Shown: in pieces, positions 8,510-16,939 of the stretch
Numbering within the stretch: position 1 is the stretch's first letter
Layout: each line of letters begins with the position of its first letter
Origin: Micromonospora sp. WMMD1082
Lineage (GTDB): Bacteria > Actinomycetota > Actinomycetes > Mycobacteriales > Micromonosporaceae
Direction: 5' to 3'
Assembly (NCBI RefSeq): GCF_029626175.1
Contig: NZ_JARUBM010000002.1
Coordinates: 5,163,001 to 5,227,000 of the forward strand
Length of the DNA stretch: 64,000 nucleotides
Position numbers and translations under genes: made by a program
Notes under the pieces: model-generated
The model's input: only the letters and a program-made list of their open reading frames with translations
The model's database searches: none
Told to the model about the DNA's origin: nothing

Positions 8510-9508
8510 TCAGGGACTGGCCCACGTCGCCGTCGGCCCGTACGCGAGCTCGCCGACGGTGGCCAGCCGCGCCCGGGTTGCCGGATCGCACAGGGCCCCG
8601 GCGAGACCCGCCGCAAAGGCACCACCAGCGCTGAGCCCGAGCTCCTCCGCCACGGCGTACTCGTCGGAGAGGGTGGTGTCGAGGATCGCCGGATCGTCGG
8701 TGGAGACCGAGCAGCGCACCCCGGCCGCCAGCAGGGTGCGCAGCGGATGCCGCGCCAACGACGGCGTCACCCCGAGACGCACGTTCGAGGTCAGGGTGAC
8801 GTCCAGCACGATGCCGCGGTCGGCGAGTTCGGCCACCAGGTCGGGGTCCTCGACGGCCCGTACCCCATGCCGGACGCGGACCGCGCCGAGCGCGAGCACC
8901 TCGCGTACCGCCTCGGGGCCGGCGGCCTCACCGGCGTGCGGGACGAACGGCAGTCCGCCTTCCTGGGCGATGCGGACGGCCCTGGCATGTGGCGCGGTCG
9001 CCGCGCGTCCCTCCGCGCCCGAGAGCCCGAAGCCCACCACGCCCCGGCCGACGAACCGGGTCGCCACTCGCGCCGCCTCCTCGCCCATGGCGACGTCGTA
9101 TCCGCGAAAGATCTGCGGAGTCCAGCCGATCGTGACGCCGAACCGCTCCCGCGCCTCGTCGGCGGCGTCGCAGCAGGCGGCGAGGATGTCGGCCCAGCCG
9201 GCAGGGCCGCCGAAGCGCTCCTCGGCATCCAGTGCGGGCTCCAGGTACACGGCGCCGTGCGCGGCGGCCTCGGCCGCGTACGCCAGGGTTATCAACCGGT
9301 AGTCGGAGGGGCTGCGCAGGCACCGGGTGAGCGTGTTCCAGGTGTCGATGAACTCGTACAGCGTCCGGAACCGGTAGAGGTGCTCCAGGCGCTCCGGCAA
9401 CGGGCTGTGGTGGCGTTGCGCGATCTCCGCCAGGAGGCCGGGTCTGACGGTGCCCTCCAGGTGCACGTGAAGCTCGATCTTCGGCGCCGACCGCTGCACC
9501 TGGCTCAT
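8510..9508 (-). CDS. add: Adenosine deaminase
   Basis: 332 residues from ATG 9508, preceded by a strong GGAGG. The metal and substrate motifs of the adenosine/AMP deaminase family are present in order: KIELHVHLEGT at the N-terminus (HxH zinc ligands and the Glu of the substrate pocket), VPHAGEAAGPE (zinc His plus catalytic Glu region), VRHGVRAVEDP, and STDDPAI (Asp zinc ligand). The enzyme hydrolyses adenosine to inosine and ammonia in purine salvage. It is divergent from the HAD hydrolase gene. Length and motifs fit the canonical family, although some actinomycete members act on other purine derivatives such as 6-aminodeoxyfutalosine, which the sequence alone does not exclude. Confidence 0.88.
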   Translation of the reverse strand: MSQVQRSAPKIELHVHLEGTVRPGLLAEIAQRHHSPLPERLEHLYRFRTLYEFIDTWNTLTRCLRSPSDYRLITLAYAAEAAAHGAVYLEPALDAEERFGGPAGWADILAACCDAADEARERFGVTIGWTPQIFRGYDVAMGEEAARVATRFVGRGVVGFGLSGAEGRAATAPHARAVRIAQEGGLPFVPHAGEAAGPEAVREVLALGAVRVRHGVRAVEDPDLVAELADRGIVLDVTLTSNVRLGVTPSLARHPLRTLLAAGVRCSVSTDDPAILDTTLSDEYAVAEELGLSAGGAFAAGLAGALCDPATRARLATVGELAYGPTATWASP

Positions 9509-9542
9509 CGCTCCTCCGAGGGTAGTAGCGGGCGGTGACATC

Positions 9543-10262
9543 ATGGGTGCCATGGCCCCCGACCGGACCACGCACGTCCTGTTCGACTTCTTCGGGACCC
9601 TTGTGGACTATTCGGCCGCCGTCAACGGCGCGTGCGCCGCCACCGACTGCGCCGCGTTGATCCGTTCCTACGGTGGCGGCCTCGACGAGGCCACGTTCGT
9701 CAGCGCATGGGACGGCGCGTACGACTCGTTCAAGGCGGTCGCCGTCGTCGACCGCCGGGAGTTCTCGATGGCGCAGTTGAGCCGGTCGTTCCTGGCCGAC
9801 GTGCTGCGCCGGGAGCCGACGCCGGCCGAGTGCCGAGCGCTCGTCACCACATACACGCGCCGGTGGAACGACGGCGTACGGTACCGGCCGGACACCCCGG
9901 CGATCGTGGCCGGGCTGGCCGAACGGTTCGGCCTGGCGGTCGTGTCGAACACGCACGAGCCCGAACTCGTGCCGGCGCACATCGCCGCGATGGGCATCGG
10001 CGATCACTTCGCCACCGTCGTGATGTCGGTCGAGTTCGGCTGGCGCAAGCCGCACCCGTCGATCTACACCGAGGTGCTTGACCGGCTCGGCATCGACGCG
10101 AGTCGGGCGGTCTTCGTCGGCGACTCGTACGAGGCGGACTTCGTCGGCCCGGAAGCGGCCGGCATCCGGGCCTACCTGATCGACCCGGCGCACGCGTACG
10201 ACATCCCCACCGATCAGCGGCTGGACTCGCTCGCCGATCTCCCTGCGCGGCTGCTGCCCTGA
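9543..10262 (+). CDS. HAD-superfamily hydrolase
   Basis: 239 residues from ATG 9543, with a second possible ATG at 9552. The catalytic loop LFDFFGTLVDY has the nucleophile Asp, but the usual second Asp of DxDxT is replaced by Phe, with the Thr-like position kept as G-T-L; the haloacid-dehalogenase subgroup with DxxGT fits this. Motif II is VVSNTH, motif III includes the Lys of FGWRKPHPSIY and motif IV is VFVGDSYEADFVG. The cap is a helical C1 cap (residues about 20-100). Substrate is unknown; phosphatase or dehalogenase activity is possible. It is divergent from adenosine deaminase, with only 34 bp between the two starts. Confidence 0.85.
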   Translation: MGAMAPDRTTHVLFDFFGTLVDYSAAVNGACAATDCAALIRSYGGGLDEATFVSAWDGAYDSFKAVAVVDRREFSMAQLSRSFLADVLRREPTPAECRALVTTYTRRWNDGVRYRPDTPAIVAGLAERFGLAVVSNTHEPELVPAHIAAMGIGDHFATVVMSVEFGWRKPHPSIYTEVLDRLGIDASRAVFVGDSYEADFVGPEAAGIRAYLIDPAHAYDIPTDQRLDSLADLPARLLP

Positions 10263-10275
10263 GCACCAGTTGGGC

Positions 10276-12564
10276 CTACCGGCCCTCCCGTGACGTGCAG
10301 ACCTGGTGGGAGGTGGCGAACCTGTCGGTGTCGTACACCGCCAGCACCGCGAAGCAGTAATCCACCCGGGTGCTCAACCCGTTGACCGTGTAACTGGTCT
10401 TCCCTGGCTCCACCGTGGCCATCATGCCCAGTGCCTGCCCGGTCCGCCCACCGGCGACCATGAACGGCACCAACCCGTCCGACGGGTCGGTCCAGGTCAA
10501 CGTGATCGTGGTGGTGTCGTCGCGCATCGCCAGATCCCCCGGCGGCGGACCCGCCTCACCCGTCGCCGGTGTCGGCGTCGCCGGAGGCGCCGCCCGTCGG
10601 TCGAGGATCAACAAACCCACCCCGACCACCGCGGCGAGGGCGACCACCACGGCCACCACCGCCACCACGATCGCCACCCGGCCGCGACCCGACGCGGACC
10701 TCGCCGGCGGCATCACCAGGGAACCCTGGTAAGGCGGGGCGACGCCCGGATGTGCGGCGCCGGGTCGGCCCCAGGCGGGAGCGGGGGGCGGAGCGTACGA
10801 CGGCGGTACGACGCTGCCGCCGGGGTGCGGATAGGCCGGTGGACCTTGGGGAAACTGCTGATGCGACCCACCCGGGTAGCCGCCACTGGCCGGGATCGGC
10901 TGCTGCGGGTCGTGCTGGCGCATCCCGACCGACGCGCCGTGCGAGGCGGAGCCACCGGCCGGACCGTACGGCGGCGGGCCGCTGACCGGGGCGTGCGGGG
11001 CGGGTCCACTGATCGGAGCCTGGTGCGGCGATCCGCTGACCGGTGGCTGGTCGGGTGGCCCGCTGGTCTGCGCGAAGCTGGGTGGCCCGCTGGTGGGCGG
11101 GTAGCCCGGTGGCCCACTGGTCGGGTCCGGCTGGGGCAACGACGCGGTCAACTCGTGCGGACCCGCCGTAGGGCTCGCCCACCCGGGCGGCTCCAGCGCG
11201 GGGGGTGCGCTGGTCGGCTGGGCCAGGGCGGGCGGTGCGCTGGTCGGCTGGGCTACGACGGGCGGTGCGCTGGTCGGCTGGGCTACGACGGGCGGTGCGC
11301 TGACGGGAGAAAAGGCGGGGGGCCCGCTGACGGGCGGTGCGCTGACCGGGGCTCCCGTGCCGGCAACTGGCGCCGGACGTTGCGGTGGCCGGCCGGCCAT
11401 CTCCTCCTCGAGTAGCGGCCCGATCTGCTGGACCCGGATCGTTGGCCGGGCCCACTCGGGATCCCCGGGCGACGCGGGCGCGGGCGACGTCGATCCGTCG
11501 ACGGCCGGCGGTGACGGCGCCCCGCCGGTTTCCTGCTCGTGGCTCTGCTGTGCCTCGCCCAGCCCGGGAGCACCGACCATGGTCGAGCCCGGCCCCATGC
11601 CTCCGGCAGCCGGCCCGGTCGGCGTCGGCCTCGGGGACGGCGGAGTAACGGGGCGAGCAGCCTGATCGTGAAGGGCAGTCCTCGGCAGCGGCACGGCCTG
11701 AGACGGCGTCACCACCCGAGGCGGCGGGATCACCGGCGGCACGACCGGCGGCGGTGGCACGGGTACCGGAGGCGGCGGAACCGTGGCCGGCGCCGACGGC
11801 GCGGCGAGGGTGGGCGGGGCCGGCGGAGTGCGCGGCAAGCCCGGCACGGCGGGCCCCGACACCGCCCGAGGCGCAGGCGAAACGGTGGCCGTTGTGGGCA
11901 CGCTCGGCGCCGGAGGAACGCCGGCCGTGCCGGGTGCGGCCGAGACAGGAGCCACCGACGGACGGGTTGGCGCCGCCGCCGTCGACGCATCGTGCGGCTT
12001 CCAGAGGGTGGAGAGCACGGCCAGCGACACCGTCGGCTCATCCAGCGCTCCCGGGACGGGCTGGCTCACCGATACCGGCTGGGCAGCGGACTGGGCAGCG
12101 GGAGGGGCCACGGGCTGCGGTGCGGGAGCGGCATCGCCGAGATACTCCCGTGCCGTGCGTACCGCCGGATGGTCGACGCCGAGCACGGCGGGGCCGGCGG
12201 CGGCGACGCGGGTGTAGTTGCGACGCGCCTCATGACGGTTGCCCAGCTCGTCCGCGACGGACCCCAGCTCGAACGACAGGGCCAGCATCAGCGGATCCGC
12301 GTGCGGCCACCGGCGCTCCCCGGCGGCGAAGGCCTCCTCCAGCACCCGGCGGGCCGCGCTCGGATCGTCGGCCTCCCGGTGCAGCCGGGCCAGCAGGTGC
12401 GCGGTGCTCAGGACGTCCGGATGATCCCTACCGAACGGCGGCTGGGCAGACTCGACCGCATCGATCAGCAGGTCACGGGCGGCGCCGAGGTTACCCGCAC
12501 CGCGCAGCGCGAGGGCCCGCTGCTGGGCGACGGCCAAGGGGGAGGCATGGGGCACGAGGCCCAT
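10276..12564 (-). CDS. TPR and proline-rich membrane protein with C-terminal FnIII-like domain
   Basis: 762 residues from ATG 12564; an upstream in-frame start at 12675 would add residues unlike the rest. Residues 1-130 are helical tetratricopeptide-like repeats of the NB-ARC/kinesin-light-chain kind (AQQRALALRGAGNLGAARDL and HPDVLSTAHLLARLHREADD). A long low-complexity Pro/Ala/Ser stretch follows, with decapeptide repeats around SAPPALAQPT and many SGPP units. A single membrane helix (IVVAVVAVVVALAAVVGVGL) precedes about 100 exported residues that look like a fibronectin type III domain (TTITLTWTDPSDG and YTVNGLSTRVDYCF). The topology suggests cytoplasmic TPRs and an extracellular FnIII domain. 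Function unknown; it lies directly upstream of the tRNA-Leu attachment site. Confidence 0.75.
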   Translation of the reverse strand: MGLVPHASPLAVAQQRALALRGAGNLGAARDLLIDAVESAQPPFGRDHPDVLSTAHLLARLHREADDPSAARRVLEEAFAAGERRWPHADPLMLALSFELGSVADELGNRHEARRNYTRVAAAGPAVLGVDHPAVRTAREYLGDAAPAPQPVAPPAAQSAAQPVSVSQPVPGALDEPTVSLAVLSTLWKPHDASTAAAPTRPSVAPVSAAPGTAGVPPAPSVPTTATVSPAPRAVSGPAVPGLPRTPPAPPTLAAPSAPATVPPPPVPVPPPPVVPPVIPPPRVVTPSQAVPLPRTALHDQAARPVTPPSPRPTPTGPAAGGMGPGSTMVGAPGLGEAQQSHEQETGGAPSPPAVDGSTSPAPASPGDPEWARPTIRVQQIGPLLEEEMAGRPPQRPAPVAGTGAPVSAPPVSGPPAFSPVSAPPVVAQPTSAPPVVAQPTSAPPALAQPTSAPPALEPPGWASPTAGPHELTASLPQPDPTSGPPGYPPTSGPPSFAQTSGPPDQPPVSGSPHQAPISGPAPHAPVSGPPPYGPAGGSASHGASVGMRQHDPQQPIPASGGYPGGSHQQFPQGPPAYPHPGGSVVPPSYAPPPAPAWGRPGAAHPGVAPPYQGSLVMPPARSASGRGRVAIVVAVVAVVVALAAVVGVGLLILDRRAAPPATPTPATGEAGPPPGDLAMRDDTTTITLTWTDPSDGLVPFMVAGGRTGQALGMMATVEPGKTSYTVNGLSTRVDYCFAVLAVYDTDRFATSHQVCTSREGR
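11202..11302. repeat. 30-bp coding tandem repeat, about 3.3 copies
   Basis: Period 30 bp, best seen at 11221-11250, 11251-11280 and the partial copy from 11281; each unit encodes a ten-residue Pro-rich motif of the membrane protein on the minus strand. The frame is preserved, so copy-number change would alter linker length without frameshift. Confidence 0.85.
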
Positions 12565-12766
12565 GCTGCCGGGTAGGGGCGCTCCGACGCTACCCGGTCC
12601 GAGGATCCGTCGTCGCCCTTCAGAACCCGGACAAGACACCCTCACGGACGCCGCATGCCGATGTGCATGATCCACGAGCGGCGTGTACAGTAACTCCCCG
12701 TGCAGCCCACCGGGCGGCCTACGGGTGGTGGGACCACCGAGGCCGGGGCGGTAGGCTGGGCAGCAG

Positions 12767-12850
12767 GTCCGGGTGGCGGAATGGCAGACGCGCTAGCTTG
12801 AGGTGCTAGTGCCCGTATAGGGCGTGGGGGTTCAAGTCCCCCTCCGGACA
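12767..12850 (+). tRNA. tRNA-Leu (anticodon GAG)
   Basis: Acceptor stem GTCCGGG (12767-12773) pairs with TCCGGAC (12843-12849), with A as discriminator. The anticodon stem CTAGC/GCTAG encloses the loop with GAG, reading CTC/CTT. A long variable arm (class II) and the T-loop GGTTCAAGTCC are present. CCA is not encoded. The prophage integrase gene begins 242 bp downstream, so the tRNA 3' end is the probable attB, reconstituted on integration. The second copy of the tRNA 3' end (attR) is not in the window. Confidence 0.95.
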
Positions 12851-12873
12851 CGATCTTGAGAACGAACGCAAAC

Positions 12874-12907
12874 GGCCGTTGACCTGGCTTAATTCAGGTC
12901 AGCGGCC
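12874..12907 (+). terminator. Hairpin downstream of tRNA-Leu
   Basis: 13-bp stem (GGCCGTTGACCTG at 12874-12886 with its complement at 12895-12907, one G-T pair) around an 8-nt loop, followed by TTAGTTGTTT. This fits an intrinsic terminator for the tRNA. Just beyond, at 12933-12954, an 11-bp unit (CCGTGGGATCA) is repeated twice in tandem; its role is unknown. No gene is visible in 12851-13092. Confidence 0.7.
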
Positions 12908-13092
12908 TTAGTTGTTTCTCGGGCTGTTGCCGCCGTGGGATCACCGTGGGATCACGGCCCTAGATGAGGACTGTCGAGGGTGCGATCTTGCCTCCGTCGA
13001 TCAAGACGGTTACGGTGCCACTGCTGCGCATATAGGCGCGGCTGGCGGCAGAGCCCGCGTAGCTGGGGGCCGCCTGTTCACGTGGAGGAACA

Positions 13093-14388
13093 GTGGCGCA
13101 GGTCGAGAAGAGACAGACGAAGGACGGAAAGACCACCCGGTGGCGGGTGAAGTGGCGCGACGGCGGCCGCCGTGACGGCGACTGGGACGGCGAGACGTTC
13201 GACTACCAGGCCGACGCGAAGCGTTTCAAGGCGCTCGTCGATGCCTGCGGTAACCGCCGGCCGTCGCCGGAGCAGCTGGTCGACCACGGCTTCGGCTTCC
13301 TGGTGGCGGGGTCCGCCCCGGTGCCGGAGCGGCCCGCGAAGAAGACGTTCCGCGAGTACGCGCTGGCCTGGCTGGAGACGCTGACGAAGCCGAGCGTCGA
13401 GACGAAGCGGAAGTACCTGGAGCGGCTGGAGAAGCACGTCTTCCCGACGCTCGGCGACCTGCCGATCGACGAGATCACCCGGCGGGTGATGCGCGAGTGG
13501 CAGACGGCGCTGCTGGCCTCCGGCTTGTCCCGCAAGACGATCGCCAATATCCGGGGCGAGAGCGTGTTCCCGATCTTCCGCGCCTCATGCCGGCCCGGCG
13601 AGGACGAGGAGTCGCCCCTGCGGGCGTATAACCCGCTGGACGGCCTGGCCCTCCCCGAGGGGGAGAAGTACGTGCCGGACATCCTGGAGACGCCCGAGGA
13701 CGCCTCGATCCTGCTCACCGCGGCGTACGAGGTCGACCCGGAGGCCGCCGACCTGCTCCTGACGAAGCTCGCCACCGGCCTGCGATGGGGGGAGGTCGCC
13801 GCCCTGCCGCCCCGGGCCGTCCGGGCGCACCTTGGCACCGTCGAGGTCCGGCAGGTCCTGCGGAAGGTCAACCGGCGGTGGGTCGTCGAGCCCAAGCCGA
13901 AGACAAAGCAGGGCTACCGCCAGGTCCCGCTGCACCCTCTGGTCATGGAGATCGTGATGCGGCGCGCGGCCGCCGGCAACGAGTTCCTGTTCGTCGCGCC
14001 GCGTGGCAACCACTGGCGGTACGAGGACTTCTATGACTGGCGGTGGGTGAAGATCCGCAAGCTGGCCGAGTCGCGCGGGCTGGCCGGGCACATGACGATG
14101 CACGGGCTGCGGCACTCCCTGCTGACCCTGCTGGCCAACGAGGGCCTGGAGCTGGCGGCGCTCAAGGGCGTCGCCGGGCACGCACAGGTGTCCACGACGA
14201 TGGACGTCTACGTGCACGGCACCAGGACGCACCACGAGCCGGTGCGGCGGATTGTCGGCGGGTTCCTGGAGGCCGGCATCCGTGCCGGCGAGGAGCAGCG
14301 CGCCGCCGGTGCCGGCCGAGCCGCCGACCTTCGCGGCCGGATCCACCGGGGGGCGCGGCAGGTGCGCCCGGCCGCCTCGCGCCCGTAG
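13093..14388 (+). CDS. int: Phage tyrosine integrase
   Basis: 431 residues starting at GTG 13093. The N-terminal region (RWRVKWRDGGRRDGDWDGET) is an arm-binding beta domain; residues about 95-185 are the SAM-like core-binding domain (REYALAWLETLTKPSVETKR). The catalytic domain has Arg231 (TGLRWGE), the HGLRH box with His337 and Arg340, His363 (GVAGHAQ) and the nucleophile Tyr373 (MDVYVH), so the active site is complete. It would recombine attP with the tRNA-Leu 3' end. Location beside the tRNA and transcription away from it are standard for site-specific prophages. A strong terminator follows. Confidence 0.95.
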   Translation: MAQVEKRQTKDGKTTRWRVKWRDGGRRDGDWDGETFDYQADAKRFKALVDACGNRRPSPEQLVDHGFGFLVAGSAPVPERPAKKTFREYALAWLETLTKPSVETKRKYLERLEKHVFPTLGDLPIDEITRRVMREWQTALLASGLSRKTIANIRGESVFPIFRASCRPGEDEESPLRAYNPLDGLALPEGEKYVPDILETPEDASILLTAAYEVDPEAADLLLTKLATGLRWGEVAALPPRAVRAHLGTVEVRQVLRKVNRRWVVEPKPKTKQGYRQVPLHPLVMEIVMRRAAAGNEFLFVAPRGNHWRYEDFYDWRWVKIRKLAESRGLAGHMTMHGLRHSLLTLLANEGLELAALKGVAGHAQVSTTMDVYVHGTRTHHEPVRRIVGGFLEAGIRAGEEQRAAGAGRAADLRGRIHRGARQVRPAASRP

Positions 14389-14438
14389 ACCGCTTCGGGG
14401 GGAGCCGGCCGGGTCGAGGGGGTCACCCGGCCGACGAA

Positions 14439-14475
14439 GCGGGCGGCGAGCTGTGATGGCTCGCCGCCCGCTTTC
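14439..14475 (+). terminator. Intrinsic terminator after the integrase gene
   Basis: Perfect 13-bp stem (14439-14451 with 14459-14471) around the loop TGTGATG, followed by TTTCTAT. Confidence 0.88.
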
Positions 14476-14520
14476 TATCTGCCGTCCTCCTAGGACGGTT
14501 TAGGGGTGGTGAGTTACGAC

Positions 14521-14680
14521 GGGGGCCGCCGGCTGCCGGCGTCTGGCCGGCCGAGAACGATGAGTGCGGGTTGTAGCGAAAGAACCGGCGGCCCCCGGGT
14601 CTGTTGGTGTGGTGCTGAGGGCCGCCGGGCGCCGGCATGGGCCGGCAGTGAACTACCTGCTGTACCGGCGGCCCCCAGGT
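14521..14680. repeat. Repeated GGGGGCCGCCGG elements, possible integrase/Xis arm sites
   Basis: A 17-bp element (ACCGGCGGCCCCC-N-GGT) occurs at 14584-14600 and 14664-14680, exactly 80 bp apart. The 12-bp core is also present in the opposite orientation at 14521-14532, and a partial copy lies near 14618. The cluster sits between integrase and the excisionase-like gene, where recombination-directionality proteins commonly bind. The repeat pattern is seen directly; the function is inferred. Confidence 0.5.
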
Positions 14681-14682
14681 CA

Positions 14683-14874
14683 TCAGCGCCGCCGGCCCGC
14701 GCCGGCAGGGATCGCCGGCGACGGCTTGTACGCCGACGCCAGGTCGTCGTCGGTGAAGCGGACCAGCCGGCCCAGCCGGTGGCAGGAGATGCGGCCCTTG
14801 GACACCCAGCGCCGCAGGGTGGTCTCCGCGACGCGCAGCTTTACTGCGGCTTCGGCGTAGGTGTACTCCTGCAC
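14683..14874 (-). CDS. xis: Excisionase-like MerR/Xis helix-turn-helix protein
   Basis: 63 residues from GTG 14874, preceded by GGCAGGAGA. The protein is a single MerR-like/excisionase helix-turn-helix: EYTYAEAAVKLRVAETTLRR, then WVSKGRISCHRLGRLVRF with the typical wing and TDDDLASAY. Such proteins bend att DNA and set the direction of integrase-mediated recombination, or act as small regulators. Its position opposite the integrase supports excisionase. Transcription runs towards integrase from the 14875-15229 intergenic region, which otherwise holds no gene but contains one copy of a 16-bp repeat (14929-14944). Confidence 0.75.
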   Translation of the reverse strand: MQEYTYAEAAVKLRVAETTLRRWVSKGRISCHRLGRLVRFTDDDLASAYKPSPAIPAGAGRRR

Positions 14875-14928
14875 GTCTCCTGCCTTCCAAGATCTCGGAT
14901 GAGCGAGATTGATGAGTTCACAGTAAAG

Positions 14929-14944
14929 CATTGCGGCCGTATAG
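14929..14944. repeat. 16-bp dispersed repeat, copy 1
   Basis: CATTGCGGCCGTATAG; an identical copy occurs at 30402-30417. It lies in the intergenic region upstream of the excisionase-like gene. A shared operator of a phage repressor or a promoter element is possible. Confidence 0.5.
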
Positions 14945-15229
14945 AGCTACGAGGAAGTCGTGGAGTAGCCCTCGGCGCTTTCGGGGACTGCTCTCGCGTG
15001 GGTCGCGCCTGCTACCACGCCGTGATCTAGGAGTTGACTGCTGCCCGACGGTTCCGCGAACGAGTCACGCTGACTAGAGTGACGGCATTGGGGGTGTGAT
15101 CGTACGCATGTTCGATCACACTCCCTGTTACGTCCGAACGTTTCGCTCGTTGCGCACTGCGGGTGGAGGTTACCTTACGCATCGTACGGATCGTCGGCCA
15201 AGTTGGATCGTCAGCCTAGAGAGGGAACG

Positions 15230-15811
15230 ATGACATCTCGGCAACGAGGCCGTTGCCTCCCCTCCCGGTCGACCGCCCCGTGCATGGAGAGAGCTGCAGA
15301 AGCCCTTGGGTGGTCAGGCGTGGTCGTGCCTGATGTGTCACTACTTGGCACCCACGTTTCGGTAGTCGTGGTCCGTGATGCCGCCGCGCACGAGTGGCGC
15401 TTGGAGAACCGGTGCGCCGAACCTCTGCTTGATCCTGACTCTCTAGCAATGTGGGAGTGGCCGCAGGGCCGCGGGCTGTTCCCCCCCTCTGCGGTTTCCA
15501 TCCAAGGAGTCTTCGCTGGCGTAGAGAGGTCGCCCCGCAACGCGCTTTCGACCGCGCGGAAGTGGCGCGGGTTCGCCGCTACCGCCGTGGCCTTGCCATC
15601 TGTCGCTGAGGCAAGTCGAGATCTCCTCCTGGAGTGTTCGTACTCGGGGATTGCCGTTGTCTGCGAGGACCAGGACGAGGCGAGGATCATCCAACCTGGG
15701 CATGCCGGCCGCCTAGCGACCGCCCGTCGGACAACCGTGGACCGCTGGATCGAGGAGAAGCTCTATGGACGCCTCTTGGCGGACGCGGAGCTAGCGGACG
15801 CGCTCCTGTAG
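15230..15811 (+). CDS. Hypothetical protein, 193 aa
   Basis: Start chosen at ATG 15230 because GAGAGGG precedes it by a few bases. No signal peptide or membrane segment. Features include VVVPDVSLLGTHVSVVVVRD, a Trp-rich middle (MWEWPQGRGLFPPSA) and an acidic C-terminus. I do not recognise the family. Its 3' end overlaps by 21 bp the end of the convergent TGT-like gene. Position in the lysogeny region suggests a gene expressed in the lysogen, perhaps a superinfection or host-interaction factor; this is inference only. Confidence 0.6.
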   Translation: MTSRQRGRCLPSRSTAPCMERAAEALGWSGVVVPDVSLLGTHVSVVVVRDAAAHEWRLENRCAEPLLDPDSLAMWEWPQGRGLFPPSAVSIQGVFAGVERSPRNALSTARKWRGFAATAVALPSVAEASRDLLLECSYSGIAVVCEDQDEARIIQPGHAGRLATARRTTVDRWIEEKLYGRLLADAELADALL

Positions 15812-16939
15812 CGTCGCCGGCTCCAATGCCTTGAGCCAGCCCCCTAGGAACGGGGGCGGCTCCCACTTGTCGGTGTTGCTCTCCACCTCGTAATGGCGGA
15901 CCTGCGCGTTCCAACACTTCGCGCGCCAGCTCTCCGTCCGCGCGGCCCTCGTCGATCCGTGAGGCAGGAGTTCGTCGCGAAGATCAAGCAGCACCTCGAG
16001 GGAGTGCTCGAACGCCAGTCGCTCCTGCTCGGGCCAGGGGTGGATAGCCAGTTGCCCCAAGGGTCGGGAGTGGCAAGCCTCGCAGGCGCACTGCCACAGT
16101 CCATCGTCAGGGTCCGCCTGTGCGGCAAGCGCGATCTTGTCGACGCTGATGTAGGCGAGGCACTCCTTCACCATTGCGGCAATCTGCGGATCGTGGCCGC
16201 CTCCGCCGCCCCCGTCCTTCACCGGGTAGAGGTGGCGAAGGCTGGTGGACGTACCCACCGCCGCTGCGAGGGCGCCCATGCAGAGCGCCCCAAGGGCGGA
16301 CACGTCGCAGCGGAGCAGCATTACCGGGACGGGGCAGTTCAACAACCGCAGCAGCGAGCGGACCATGTTCTTCAGGCCGAGTGGGTCCTTGTCGTGCTCG
16401 AGAATGACCGCGACGGGCATGCCCGCCTGCTCGATGGAGGAGAGAAGTGTGTCGAGTGCCGGCGCAGAACGTAGCCAGGAGATGTGAAGCGGTAGCAGGG
16501 CGATCGCATCCTTGATATCTGCCGCGCGGCGAAGAATGTCTCGAAGCCCCGCTTCGTCACCCTCGCTCACATAGCCGGAGTCCGTGAGAACCGGAAGCCC
16601 GAGGTTCCTCTGATCGCGGATCCAGGTGCCGTTGAACGGGGTCTGCGCGGCCACGCGGTTAGCACCGGCATATCGGGCGGCGTCGAGCAGCAGCGGCTGG
16701 CGGAAGTTGTTGTGCTCCCGCAGGTACCGTGCGGCCTGGTAGACACGGGACGCCGCGTCCGTTGCCCTGAAGTTGCCCTTCCTGGCGGTGATTACGAGAC
16801 CCGCGTTATCCCGACGCGCCAGTCTGGCAACATTCATCGCCTCGTCCGAATAGCACTGAATGAGGAGGGCCTCCTGGAAGGGCTGTAGCCGTGAGGGCAT
16901 CCGGCTGTCGCTGTGCTGGCGGGCGTTATCCAAGCTCAC
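15791..16939 (-). CDS. Protein with tRNA-guanine-transglycosylase-like motifs, coupled to XRE-ImmA repressor
   Basis: 382 residues from GTG 16939, with AGGAAGG ahead of it. Two features recall the TGT superfamily (queuine/archaeosine tRNA transglycosylases and the DNA-acting DpdA branch): LPVLTDSGY, comparable to the TDSGGFQ box at residues 119-122, and a zinc-site spacing of Cys284-x-Cys286-xx-Cys289-x22-His312. Between them are alternating strand/helix stretches consistent with a TIM barrel (MPVAVILEHD, VPVMLLRCDV). Overall similarity is not strong enough to name a substrate. The gene overlaps the end of the XRE-ImmA gene by 14 bp, so the two are translated together. It could be an effector, a base-modification enzyme, or a binding-only relative. 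Confidence 0.5.
   Translation of the reverse strand: MSLDNARQHSDSRMPSRLQPFQEALLIQCYSDEAMNVARLARRDNAGLVITARKGNFRATDAASRVYQAARYLREHNNFRQPLLLDAARYAGANRVAAQTPFNGTWIRDQRNLGLPVLTDSGYVSEGDEAGLRDILRRAADIKDAIALLPLHISWLRSAPALDTLLSSIEQAGMPVAVILEHDKDPLGLKNMVRSLLRLLNCPVPVMLLRCDVSALGALCMGALAAAVGTSTSLRHLYPVKDGGGGGGHDPQIAAMVKECLAYISVDKIALAAQADPDDGLWQCACEACHSRPLGQLAIHPWPEQERLAFEHSLEVLLDLRDELLPHGSTRAARTESWRAKCWNAQVRHYEVESNTDKWEPPPFLGGWLKALEPATLQERVR

Noticed and set aside
11202..11302. CRISPR-like array
   Set aside because: The repeats are contiguous, without spacers, and stay in frame in a protein-coding gene.
12933..12954. 11-bp tandem repeat as the attachment core
   Set aside because: The tRNA 3' end is the better candidate; no second copy of the 11-bp unit at a right boundary can be shown in this window.
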